A stretch of DNA of 18,362 nucleotides, taken from contig DAINCF010000076.1 of NCBI GenBank assembly GCA_036732565.1, positions 1 through 18,362 of the forward strand, written 5' to 3'. The position numbers and the translations under genes were made by a program. The DNA comes from JAIVJN01 sp036732565 (GTDB lineage Bacteria; Acidobacteriota; Vicinamibacteria; Vicinamibacterales; UBA2999). The stretch's first letter is position 1, and every line of letters begins with the position of its first letter. The notes under the pieces are model-generated. The model was not told the origin of the DNA. It ran no database searches and saw only the letters and a program-made list of their open reading frames with translations. Below are positions 7,901 through 14,822 of the stretch, one piece after another.

Positions 7901-8729
7901 GCCCGCCAATCCAGAGCGTGCCGGAGCTGTCCTCGAACAGCCGCGTCACTCGTGCCTGCGACAAGGCGGACGGAGCCGGCGCAATCGACACACCATCCGA
8001 CCCGAGATGGGCAAGGCCGTTCGACGTGCCGACCCAGAGGCGCCCGAGGCGATCTCTGTGGAGCGCGCCGATCGCGAGGGCAGGCAGGCCGTCTTTCGTC
8101 CCGATCGACCGGACGATCTCCCCGTCGCGCATCTCGAGCAGTCCTGCGGACGTGCCGATCCACGTGACCCCGTCGCGGTCGGGCCAGATGCGCGTCACAC
8201 CGACCGGACCGGTCGGCAGTCGAGTCCAGCGATCGCCGTCCCGACGCACGATGTCGTCGCTCGTGGCCACCCAGAGGCGATCGCTGGGATCCGACGCGAT
8301 ATCGACGATGTAGCGATGCTCCCAGTCGGCCGGATCGAGCGGCTCGTGGGTGAAGACACCGTCGCGGTACCGCGCCAGTCCGTCGGTGGTGCCGATCCAC
8401 AGCGTGCCATCGGCGGCTTCGAACAGCGCGGTCACGCCATTCGAGTACAGCTCCGGCGTGTTCATGACGTCGAAAGTCCTGAACGTCACGCCGTCGAACC
8501 GCGCCAGGCCGCCGTTGTTGGTGGCAATCCAGATATAGCCGTCGCGGGTCTGGAGCAGGTCGTTGATGCCGTTGTAGGGCAACCCGTCAGCCGTCGTCCA
8601 CCGCTTGGTGAGGTAGCCGGGAATCGATGGTTCGGGAGCCTGGGCGTGGACGGGTGGGACGAGGTGCGCCGCACCGCCAGTGAGGAGTAAGAGCAGAAGA
8701 AAGAGGGCGCGAAGCAACCGCCAGGGCAT
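4953..8729 (-). CDS. Membrane one-component regulator: two-propeller sensor, Y_Y_Y, PAS and sigma-54 activator
   Basis: A 1258-residue protein. Order: signal peptide (MPWRLLRALFLLLLLLTGGA); about 14 Reg_prop-type blades (residues ~40-640, repeated DGxLWIGT), enough for two seven-bladed propellers; Y_Y_Y domain (~666-750, RDIEIRYTAPAF and FRYRLDGHDTDW); one membrane helix (~757-775); a coiled coil; a PAS domain (~831-941); and a sigma-54 AAA+ domain with Walker A GETGSGKE (984-991, Lys990), GAFTGA (1031-1036) and Walker B TLFLDE (1051-1056). It ends in a Fis-type HTH (EGNRAEAARILGIGRSTLYR). Propeller sensors of this kind usually feed a histidine kinase or a LuxR/AraC output; no His kinase block is present. 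It probably senses a periplasmic glycan-like or other ligand and directly drives RpoN-dependent transcription. It is divergent from the TonB-dependent receptor, whose import substrate may be the signal. Confidence 0.93.
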   Translation of the reverse strand: MPWRLLRALFLLLLLLTGGAAHLVPPVHAQAPEPSIPGYLTKRWTTADGLPYNGINDLLQTRDGYIWIATNNGGLARFDGVTFRTFDVMNTPELYSNGVTALFEAADGTLWIGTTDGLARYRDGVFTHEPLDPADWEHRYIVDIASDPSDRLWVATSDDIVRRDGDRWTRLPTGPVGVTRIWPDRDGVTWIGTSAGLLEMRDGEIVRSIGTKDGLPALAIGALHRDRLGRLWVGTSNGLAHLGSDGVSIAPAPSALSQARVTRLFEDSSGTLWIGGLGRAFAWAPDGTLAELPTAEGSTSGFVSSITEDREGHLWLGVFEGPGGLIRLGRERVTVLAQGQGLPCDNVGAITQSPDGTVWVSTLCRDGRGVAAIRDGRVTIYAGPTHVAAILAEADGQVWLGTFDGTLFRFAGQRFEAYPTPTTNPTAGINVIYRHADGALWLGTTRGLFREQAGAWSRPGEHDGLANDYVRTIVASPTDGSLWIGGTRLSHLESGRFTTYTQDQGLPRGPVRAIHIDADGTLWIGTYGGGLVRLREGRVTTYGLQGGVLDRAVHRIVEDAAGYLWMSGDRGIKRVSKPELNDIAAGRPAAPSVVHYDETDGMKSAEANGMAQPAGWSMRDGTIWFPTQGGIVRVDPRRTDAEVIVAPSSVIESTTVDGTSHAAAPNFTVAPGYRDIEIRYTAPAFGRPEQVQFRYRLDGHDTDWVEVGTRRVAHYANLRPGEYRFSVVARNSGGPWQARAATMAMVLRPYFYERRPFQVGLVGLSAAAIVALVRWRVSRLRHRAQLLEATVAERTAELAQQRDAVRAAHDELTRAHRELSVAKETAEQAHGQVLAVFNQLDIGVLVLSSAGVVTYASASAQKLLAKDPAALLGQSWFACLPIVDTDRAALRARVESRSPLSARMPVQMVLGGKRYWMEIDVRDEPHPGTGRLLYIYNATEVAAAPQGARIEGPHGLVGRSTAMHVVFKQIRDVGRVDTTVLIEGETGSGKELVARAIHRGSRRAAHPFIAVNAAGLTESLLASQLFGHRRGAFTGAVTDQMGMFEAANGGTLFLDEIGDISPSAQVGLLRALQEREITRIGESRTRPLDVRFLAATHRDLTREVADGNFREDLLYRIRVATIRVPPLRDRLDDVPLLVEAFLSQGARQSGRAIPEMSREAMGVLMRYTWPGNVRQLKSAIEQTLLRCSGNLIRLEDLPPEIWGNGDTARVAGASERERLVEALRRAEGNRAEAARILGIGRSTLYRKLAMHGLDGETE

Positions 8730-8760
8730 CCTGCGCTGACAACGATACCGGATCTCAGCC

Positions 8761-8802
8761 GAAACAAACTGTTACACGGCCCAGGACCAAGAGTGCTAGC
8801 CT
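8761..8802 (+). promoter_or_regulatory. Activator-type promoter of the TonB-dependent receptor gene (shared element, copy A)
   Basis: GAAACAAACTGTTACACG (8761-8778) is followed 15 bp later by an extended -10, TGCTAGCCT (8794-8802). The half-sites GAAACA and GTTACA are direct repeats 10 bp apart, as in binding sites of OmpR/PhoB-type response regulators. The same arrangement, with one base changed in the 18-mer and 16 bp instead of 15 bp to the -10, occurs before the lipocalin-like gene (16809-16851). Predicted transcription would start near 8809. The element also sits 32 bp upstream of the divergent regulator. Confidence 0.6.
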
Positions 8803-8895
8803 CTTGCCGAATTGAAGGGCCGGAAGCCAATCCAGCCAAGAGCAACGACCACAAATTCGCGCTTCGGGCCGCGCAACGGTCCAAAGGCGGTTTCG

Positions 8896-11862
8896 ATGCC
8901 TGTTCTGGTGTTTCTGTGTGCGGCGCTCCTCCTCCCCTCCCTCGCCTGGGCGCAAGCGTCCATCGTCGGCGCCGTTCGTGACCCCTCAGGGGCGGTCCTC
9001 CCCGGAGTGACCGTCGAGGCCACCAGTCCGGTCCTCATCGAAGGGACCCGAACGGTCACGACCGATGAACAGGGACGCTACCGGATCGAAGCGCTGCGAC
9101 CGGGCCCATTCAAACTCACGTTTACGCTCACCGGCTTCAACACCATCGTGCGCGACGGTGTCGACGTCCCATCGGAAACGGTGGTGACCGTGAACGCCGA
9201 ACTGAACGTCGGCACGATCGAAGAATCGATCACGGTGACGGGACAGGCGGCGCAGGTCGATGTGCTCCAAGCCTCGCGGACGCAAGTGCTGTCGCGCGAG
9301 GTGATCGACGCGTTACCGGTGTCGCGCAACGTCATGTCCATCGGCGTGCTGGCACCCGGCGTGCGGCCCGGCACGCCCGACGTCGGTGGCACCCGCATGA
9401 CCGAGCAGGTCGCGCTCCGTGCCCACGGTCTCGGCGGCAACGACGCCGAACAGCTCGTCGAAGGCATGTCGATTCAGAGTCTCGAAGGCCCCTCGCAGTC
9501 GTACTTCGACGACATGCTGCAATCCGAGATCACCGTGATGACGAGCGGTATCCCCGCGGATACGTCCGGCGGCGGTATTCGCCTGAACAGCGTGTTGAAG
9601 GACGGCGGCAACCAATTCAGCGGCGCCGCCTTCCTGGGCTACAGCAGCGGCGACTGGCAATCGGACAACGTCGACGACGCGCTGCGATCCGCCCCGCAGA
9701 GCATCCGCAGCGCCAACGGCGTCAAGCGGATTCAAATGTTCTCGGCGTCCTTCGGCGGTCCGATTAAGCAGAACAAAGCGTGGTTCCTGATCACGGCGCG
9801 GCACCAGGGCTCGGACGAGATCATCGCCGACGTCCCTCCGGTGATCACCGCGCCGGATGGTGAGGTCATCGACACGCTCAGCGACTCGTACGTGCGTGGC
9901 CCGTCGGTGCGGTTGACCTGGCAGGCGACGACCAACAACAAGATCGCGATGTTCGGATCGCGGTGGTGGAAGCGCAAGGGCAAGGACTACTCCGCGGGGG
10001 TTGATCCACGCATCGGACAATTCAGGGATCCGAAGCACGCGCATCACTGGGTCGGCAACCTGAAATGGACGTCGACGGTCGCCGGGAAATTCCTGGTCGA
10101 AGCCGGGTATTCGGCCGCGGAGTTCGATTGGCTTGGCGGTCCGGCCACCGGGGTCATGAAAGAGCGCGGGTCGCCGGAGTGGTTCACGCAGACGCGAAAG
10201 ACCGATACCCAGCGACAGATTCATCCGCAGTGTGCGTACGACACCGGATGCACGCAGTGGGGCTCGCTGCTCAGCCAACGGCAGGACAACACGCGGCACG
10301 TGCTGGACGGGCGCGTTTCCTACGTCACGGGCTCGCACAACATCAAGTTCGGCTACACGCACGAGTTCGGACCCGACGGGCGTATCGCCAGCGAGTACAA
10401 CGGCGATCTCCAGGTCAATTACAACGCGGGACGGCCCAGCACGGTCACGGTATACAACACGCCGCTCGACGCTCCCGGGTACATTCAGTACGACTCGGCT
10501 CTCTTCGTCCAGGACTCGTGGACGCTGCGGCGCCTCACCATCAATCCGGGCTTGAGGGTCGAATGGTTCGCGGCCGGCATGCGCGAAACGCTCGCGGCGG
10601 AGGGCCGCTTCGCACCCGCACGGTTCTTCCCGAAGCAGTACGACTTGATCAAGTGGGGGCCGGACTACGCGCCGCGCTTGTCCGCCGTCTACGATCTCTT
10701 CGGCGACGGCCGCACGGCGCTCAAGACCAGCGTCAGCAAATACCATCGTCAGTACGATGCGGATCCATTCCTCGCCTACGCCGATGCCGGACTCCGCAAC
10801 GAGAATCGCAACTGGTTCGACTGCGCCTTGAACGCGGTGGGCAGCGCATGCTCGGGAGCGGCGGCAGCCACGAACAACGACGGCATCGTCCAGGATTCCG
10901 AGATTGGCCCGAGCCCGAGCGGCGGCAACTTCGGCGAGCGGGCCGGCGCCCTTCCCGGCGACCTGCGTCGTCAGTACAACTGGGAATACACCGTGGGTGT
11001 GCAGCATCAGCTCCTGCCGCGTCTGGCGATCGGGGGGCTGTTCGTCAAGCGGACCGTACGCGACATTCAGCTGACCGATCGCACGTTCATCACCATCGAC
11101 GACTACACGCCGTTTCAGGTCGCGATGCCCACGGTTACGGATCCCGAGGTCGCGGCCGTCCTCAATCCCAATGAGACGATCACCGTCTACAACCTCAATC
11201 AGGCGAAGAACTCGGTGTACAACCAGGGCCTCGTCGATCGGAGCAGCGAGAACGACCGATCCCTGTACACGGGCGTCGAGGCGTCATTCTCCGCGCGACT
11301 CTCCGGCAGTGCGACGCTGTTCGGCAGCTGGACCGCGGAGCGCAACGTTTCGGTGTTCTGTGACTCGGACGACAACCCGAATGGCCCAGCGGTCAACGAC
11401 CTGTACCAAGGGCGCGCGACGGTCGCGCAGGGCGGACGTTTCTGCGACCAGCGGCAGTTCGACATCCCGTTCCAGCACGAGTTCAAGCTCGCGGGCAACT
11501 ACACGGTGATCTGGGGCATCGACGCCGGCGCGGTGCTACAGAGCTACGCGGGACTCGAGCGCGTCGTCACGTGGCAGCCCGCAGCGAACCTCTTCCCCAA
11601 CGGGCAGCGGACGCAGGCCCAGACCATCATCCTCAACGAGCCCGGCAGCCTCTACACCGAGCGCTGGACGCAGGTGGACGTCAACGTCAGAAAGAACCTG
11701 CGCGTCGGGAGCCAGGTCCACACGTTCCAGCTCGATCTGTTCAACGTGTTCAACAACAACTCCGTCCGGACCCAGACCGACACCGTGGGCACGTCGCTGG
11801 GTCAGGTGACGGCGATCATGCCAGGGCGCTTTCCGAGGATTGTCTATCAGATCAAGTGGTAG
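8896..11862 (+). CDS. TonB-dependent outer-membrane receptor, Oar-like with carboxypeptidase-regulatory-like domain
   Basis: A 988-residue protein. It has a signal peptide (MPVLVFLCAALLLPSLAWA, cut before QASIVG). A carboxypeptidase-regulatory-like domain follows (~22-105: GAVRDPSGAVLPGVTVEA, TDEQGRYRIEALRPGPFKLT, then EESITVTGQA). The plug comes next (~122-230, with ALPVSRN and LNSVLKDGGNQFSG), and then a long beta-barrel ending in the aromatic RIVYQIKW expected for outer-membrane insertion. The family imports bulky substrates with energy from TonB-ExbBD; the substrate is not visible here. The ATG at 8896 follows AAAGGCGG and begins the signal peptide; a TTG at 8812 in frame would bury it. 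No SusD-like partner is present. The shared GAAACA/GTTACA promoter lies upstream, and the propeller-sigma-54 regulator is divergent. Confidence 0.95.
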   Translation: MPVLVFLCAALLLPSLAWAQASIVGAVRDPSGAVLPGVTVEATSPVLIEGTRTVTTDEQGRYRIEALRPGPFKLTFTLTGFNTIVRDGVDVPSETVVTVNAELNVGTIEESITVTGQAAQVDVLQASRTQVLSREVIDALPVSRNVMSIGVLAPGVRPGTPDVGGTRMTEQVALRAHGLGGNDAEQLVEGMSIQSLEGPSQSYFDDMLQSEITVMTSGIPADTSGGGIRLNSVLKDGGNQFSGAAFLGYSSGDWQSDNVDDALRSAPQSIRSANGVKRIQMFSASFGGPIKQNKAWFLITARHQGSDEIIADVPPVITAPDGEVIDTLSDSYVRGPSVRLTWQATTNNKIAMFGSRWWKRKGKDYSAGVDPRIGQFRDPKHAHHWVGNLKWTSTVAGKFLVEAGYSAAEFDWLGGPATGVMKERGSPEWFTQTRKTDTQRQIHPQCAYDTGCTQWGSLLSQRQDNTRHVLDGRVSYVTGSHNIKFGYTHEFGPDGRIASEYNGDLQVNYNAGRPSTVTVYNTPLDAPGYIQYDSALFVQDSWTLRRLTINPGLRVEWFAAGMRETLAAEGRFAPARFFPKQYDLIKWGPDYAPRLSAVYDLFGDGRTALKTSVSKYHRQYDADPFLAYADAGLRNENRNWFDCALNAVGSACSGAAAATNNDGIVQDSEIGPSPSGGNFGERAGALPGDLRRQYNWEYTVGVQHQLLPRLAIGGLFVKRTVRDIQLTDRTFITIDDYTPFQVAMPTVTDPEVAAVLNPNETITVYNLNQAKNSVYNQGLVDRSSENDRSLYTGVEASFSARLSGSATLFGSWTAERNVSVFCDSDDNPNGPAVNDLYQGRATVAQGGRFCDQRQFDIPFQHEFKLAGNYTVIWGIDAGAVLQSYAGLERVVTWQPAANLFPNGQRTQAQTIILNEPGSLYTERWTQVDVNVRKNLRVGSQVHTFQLDLFNVFNNNSVRTQTDTVGTSLGQVTAIMPGRFPRIVYQIKW

Positions 11863-11880
11863 ACAGGCGTTCCTCACGAA

Positions 11881-12121
11881 GGTTCGTCACGGGGGTTCCG
11901 GGCGCAGGTTCCGGACGAGGGTTCGGTTCCGGTCGGGGGTTCCGCACAGAGTTCTGTTACCCGTGTCTCGGGAAGCACATTCCTCACTTACGTTGCTTAT
12001 ACACGGTTCTGTGATGTGGAAACGAACTTTCGTAGGAACCGATGTGGGAACCTCGCGCGGAACCGAACCGTTGTGAGGCACCAACGAGTGGAACGTTCGT
12101 GCGGAACCAGCGTGTGGAACG
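11881..12121. repeat. GGTTCC/GGAACC phased array in two inverted halves
   Basis: Left half: GGTTC cores start at 11881, 11894, 11907, 11920, 11925 and 11938, so most are exactly 13 bp apart. Right half: GGAAC cores start at 12035, 12047, 12059, 12090, 12103 and 12116, with 12-13 bp steps except one 31-bp gap. The halves are inverted relative to each other; GGTTCGGTTCCG (11920-11931) and its exact complement (12058-12069) are the longest match. The array fills most of the gap between two convergent genes and abuts the stop codon of the oxidase paralogue at 12122. It may act as a terminator, a processing structure or a protein-binding array. Confidence 0.6.
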
Positions 12122-13180
12122 CTAGCCTGTTGCCCGTTTGTGAAGCTTGACGTGCGCGGGCGTCAGTTGGTCCAGTCTTGCCACGCCGAGCATGCCGATG
12201 CTGCGGGCGAACTCGTTCTGCGTCAACTCCAGCACGGCCTGCACCCCTTCTGATCCGTACGCCGCCAGGCCCCACGCGACCGGACGTCCGAGAAGCACGG
12301 CGTCTGCGCCCAACGCCATCGCCTTGAGCACGCATGTCCCGCGACGGAATCCGCCGTCGATGAGCACCGCGCCCTTGCCGCCGACGGCGTCGACGATCGA
12401 GGCGAGCGCATCCATCGGCGCCACCTTGCTCGGGCCCAGCAGCCCGCCGAAGTTGGAGACGACGATGCCCTGCACGTCATGTTGGAGCGCGGTCTTGGCT
12501 TCCTCGGGTGTCGTGATGCCCTTGATGACGACCGGCACCTGGACGCCTTTGCGAATGGCATCGATCGCCGACCAGTCGATGCGGCCGTTGCTGCGCGCGG
12601 GCATTCCACCCTCGCCGTTCGTCGACTGGTGCGCCGCGCCCACGGTGATGAAGATCGCCTCCGCGCCGGCGGTCACCGCCGATTGCACCTTCGTCCGGCC
12701 ATCCGCGTCGGCGTAGACGGAGTACCAGAACGGCGCCTTCGCGTGCGCGCCGATCTGCTCCACCGGCACGCTCGACCGGCTGCTGACCACCACCAGCGCT
12801 TGCGCGGCCTCCGCGCCGCGCAGCGTCGCGAGCTCCGCTTCCTTGTGATACTTCGCCTGCTCCGAGATCGGGCCGACGACGATCGGCGTGTACAGCGACT
12901 GCCCCAGCACCTGAACCGTGAGGTCCATGTCGAGGACCGGGATGTTCATACGCGGGCGGAACGTGATGCGATCGAACGGCTCGCGATCGCCGCCGGCGAT
13001 GGTCTGGTAAACGGTGGGCGGCAGCACCATCTTCGCCGGCTCGGCAAACTCCAGCGCGTTGTTGAGCTCGGCGCAGGGCGGTAGCTTGACTGCTCGCGCG
13101 GTGCCTACCTGAAATGCTTCGCGTCGCGTCAGTTCGGGCCGGCCTGAAGGCCGGCCCCTACGAAGACCTGTCCGGGTCAT
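12122..13180 (-). CDS. Alpha-hydroxy-acid oxidase-like FMN protein lacking the catalytic His
   Basis: A 352-residue TIM-barrel protein of the FMN-dependent alpha-hydroxy-acid dehydrogenase family (lactate, glycolate and mandelate oxidases). Family features kept: LPPTVYQTIAGG, TPIVVGPISEQ, the flavin-contacting Lys in VVIKGITTPEEA, and the phosphate-binding IDGGFRRGTCVLKAMALGAD with LLGRP. In the signature SNHGGRQLD, the catalytic base His is Phe244 and the substrate-binding Arg is Leu247 (SNFGGLLG), so ordinary hydroxy-acid oxidation is unlikely. The N-terminus has a Tat-like TRREAF but no hydrophobic stretch after it, and residues 7-15 are encoded by a REP-like palindrome. The start at 13180 overlaps the upstream paralogue's stop by 4 nt (ATGA). 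It may be a decaying copy, a regulator or a partner of the intact paralogue. Confidence 0.88.
   Translation of the reverse strand: MTRTGLRRGRPSGRPELTRREAFQVGTARAVKLPPCAELNNALEFAEPAKMVLPPTVYQTIAGGDREPFDRITFRPRMNIPVLDMDLTVQVLGQSLYTPIVVGPISEQAKYHKEAELATLRGAEAAQALVVVSSRSSVPVEQIGAHAKAPFWYSVYADADGRTKVQSAVTAGAEAIFITVGAAHQSTNGEGGMPARSNGRIDWSAIDAIRKGVQVPVVIKGITTPEEAKTALQHDVQGIVVSNFGGLLGPSKVAPMDALASIVDAVGGKGAVLIDGGFRRGTCVLKAMALGADAVLLGRPVAWGLAAYGSEGVQAVLELTQNEFARSIGMLGVARLDQLTPAHVKLHKRATG
13136..13162 (+). repeat. REP-like palindromic element, copy 3, inside a coding region
   Basis: A perfect 10-bp stem GGGCCGGCCT/AGGCCGGCCC (13136-13145 and 13148-13157) with a GA loop and tail CTACG. It belongs to the same family as the copies at 4806 and 4853. 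It lies within the first 15 codons of the 12122-13180 gene and keeps the frame open. Confidence 0.75.
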
Positions 13181-14391
13181 GAGAAGTCGGTCCTCACCGT
13201 TGTCCGGTCGATGTCCGCGATCGTCTTGCGTCCGGTCTTCACCATCGAGTCACGCAGCTCGGTCTGCAGGATTTCGAGCACACGCTGGACGCCCGGGGCG
13301 CCGAACGCGCCGAGACCCCACCGTTGCGCACGTCCGACGAGCACGGCGTCCGCACCCAGCGCCAGCGCTTTGAAGACGTCGCTGCCGCGGCGGAATCCGC
13401 TGTCGATCAGCACGGCGATCTTCCCGTTGACGGCCTCGACGATCTCCGGCAAGACCTCCAACGTCGATGGAGCGTAGTCGAGCGAGCGGGCGCCGTGATT
13501 CGAGATGATGAGCCCATCGAAGCCACGCTCGACGCAGATCTTGGCGTCTTCGGCCGTCAGGATCCCTTTGATGATCGTCGGCCCCTTGATGTATTGCCGG
13601 AGCTGCTCCATGAAGTCCCACGAGTACCAGAGCCGGCGGGTTTCGACGCCGTAGCGCGCGGGTCCCGTCGTGGGCTCCGTCGGTCGAGCGGTTCGTCCCA
13701 TGCTCTCGCCCGCGGCCAGGTTGCCGCCGAGCCATCGATTGTGTAGCGCGCGTTCGTAGACCGCCGCCTGCTGATCGACGGTGAGAACGATCGCTCGAGC
13801 TCCGTTGTTCTGGAAGCGCTCGAGCATCTTGCCGCTCTGTGCGAGATCGCGAATCGGGTAGAACTGATTCCATCGGGGCCCGTCCGCGGCCGCGGCGATC
13901 TTCTCGAGCGCAATCGACGGGCCGCTGGCCACGGCCATGAGCATGCCCACGGCCGTCGTCCCCTTGTAGGTGCCGATCTCACCCTCGGGATGCATGTGCC
14001 CGTGATTGGAGCTCGGCGCGACGATGATCGGCGCGGTCATCTTGATCCCGAGCACCTCGGTAGAAGTGTCCACCTGCTCGGCGGTCACGCCTGGGCGCTC
14101 GATGAGATCGACCCACTCGAACGCATGCCGGTTGCGACGGATGGTCCACTCCGAGTCCGTCGACCGCGCCATGTAATCGTAGAGATGGCGCGGCACGTTC
14201 TGGAAGCAGATGGGCTCGAAGTCGAAGATGTCGACCATCTCGCTCAATCCTGGGACGCGCCGGTGATCCTTGTAGTGCCTCGGATCGAGCTGCGCGTGCA
14301 GGATGGGCGAGCCGGCCAGCATGCCGCCCAGCGCCGCCAACGCCTTGCGTCTGGTGATGCTCGTCGCCCACTGCTTCTCGGTTTTGAACAT
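13177..14391 (-). CDS. Tat-exported FMN-dependent alpha-hydroxy-acid oxidase/dehydrogenase
   Basis: A 404-residue protein. A twin-arginine signal opens it (SITRRKALAALGGMLAGSPI, then LHA as a likely cleavage point), so the folded flavoprotein would work in the periplasm. The FMN-dependent hydroxy-acid dehydrogenase domain covers the rest: RHLYDYMARSTDSEW, APIIVAPSSNHG, NQFYPIRD with the substrate-site Tyr, the flavin Lys in TIIKGILTAEDA, catalytic His299 and Arg302 in SNHGARSLD (one Gly of the usual SNHGGRQLD is Ala301), and DSGFRRGSDVFKALALGADAVLVGRA. Expected chemistry is oxidation of an L-2-hydroxy acid to a 2-oxo acid, with electrons passed to oxygen or a carrier. It begins 9 nt after the cupin gene and overlaps its inactive-looking paralogue by 4 nt, so all three are probably one transcript. 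Confidence 0.92.
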   Translation of the reverse strand: MFKTEKQWATSITRRKALAALGGMLAGSPILHAQLDPRHYKDHRRVPGLSEMVDIFDFEPICFQNVPRHLYDYMARSTDSEWTIRRNRHAFEWVDLIERPGVTAEQVDTSTEVLGIKMTAPIIVAPSSNHGHMHPEGEIGTYKGTTAVGMLMAVASGPSIALEKIAAAADGPRWNQFYPIRDLAQSGKMLERFQNNGARAIVLTVDQQAAVYERALHNRWLGGNLAAGESMGRTARPTEPTTGPARYGVETRRLWYSWDFMEQLRQYIKGPTIIKGILTAEDAKICVERGFDGLIISNHGARSLDYAPSTLEVLPEIVEAVNGKIAVLIDSGFRRGSDVFKALALGADAVLVGRAQRWGLGAFGAPGVQRVLEILQTELRDSMVKTGRKTIADIDRTTVRTDFS

Positions 14392-14400
14392 CGGTCTCTC

Positions 14401-14796
14401 TCAGAACTTCAATTCGACTCGAATGGTATGGCTCGGCGTCTTGCCGACGTTCCTCGTCTGGTGCACGCCGGCTTCACTCCAGTACACGTCTCCGAGCTTG
14501 CGCTCGTTCCGCGTCCACTTCCCGCTGCCCTGCGGCATGTGCTCGATGACGTAGTCGCCCATGATGACGCTCACGCCGCGCAGGTGCCGGTGCAGCGGTT
14601 CCTCGGTGCCGGGCGGAATCCGCGCTTCGATCACGCGGACGACGGAGTTGTCGATAATCAGCTTGTAGTTCTGGGGAATCACCTTCAGGACGTCGAGGTC
14701 TTCTTGCTGCGACGCCGCCTGCCGGACCGACACGGCGAGCATCAGCGTCACCACGCCCAGGCCGATCAGCAGCTGCCATTTAGGTCTTCGGATCAC
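14401..14796 (-). CDS. Exported cupin-domain protein
   Basis: A 131-residue protein starting at GTG 14796, chosen because GGAGGGA (14803-14809 on the minus strand) is 6-7 nt upstream; an in-frame GTG at 14811 lacks such a site. The N-terminus (KWQLLIGLGVVTLMLAVSV) is a signal peptide or anchor ending near QAAS. The cupin barrel follows: PPGTEEPLHRHLRGVSVIMG with metal-ligand candidates His69 and His71, and a second half with GVHQTRNVG where His112 would complete the site. One-domain cupins bind a metal and small acids or sugars, as enzymes or sensors. It is probably periplasmic and sits directly ahead of the Tat-exported hydroxy-acid oxidase, which suggests a shared substrate, though this is context only. 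Confidence 0.85.
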   Translation of the reverse strand: MIRRPKWQLLIGLGVVTLMLAVSVRQAASQQEDLDVLKVIPQNYKLIIDNSVVRVIEARIPPGTEEPLHRHLRGVSVIMGDYVIEHMPQGSGKWTRNERKLGDVYWSEAGVHQTRNVGKTPSHTIRVELKF

Positions 14797-14822
14797 CGCG
14801 AGTCCCTCCACATTGTGTCCTG

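Noticed and set aside
7068..8690. Long open frame (540 codons) on the plus strand
   Set aside because: It is antisense to the propeller region of the sigma-54 regulator. The translation is rich in Arg, Pro and Ala without domains, as expected from a GC-rich gene read backwards.
8793..8808. Possible sigma-54 (-24/-12) promoter before the TonB-dependent receptor
   Set aside because: TTGC at 8804 could be a -12, but the invariant GG at -24 is missing. The extended -10 with the shared upstream element explains the same bases better.
8812..8895. Earlier TTG start for the TonB-dependent receptor
   Set aside because: It would put 28 polar, basic residues before the signal peptide, while the ATG at 8896 has AAAGGCGG at the correct distance.
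9313..11007. Long open frame (564 codons) on the minus strand
   Set aside because: It lies antisense to the TonB-dependent receptor, has a composition typical of a shadow frame, and shows no recognisable domain or credible start.
11881..12121. CRISPR-like array
   Set aside because: The repeated core is only 5-6 bp with ~7-bp spacers and changes orientation half-way. CRISPR repeats and spacers are each longer than 20 bp, and no cas gene is present.
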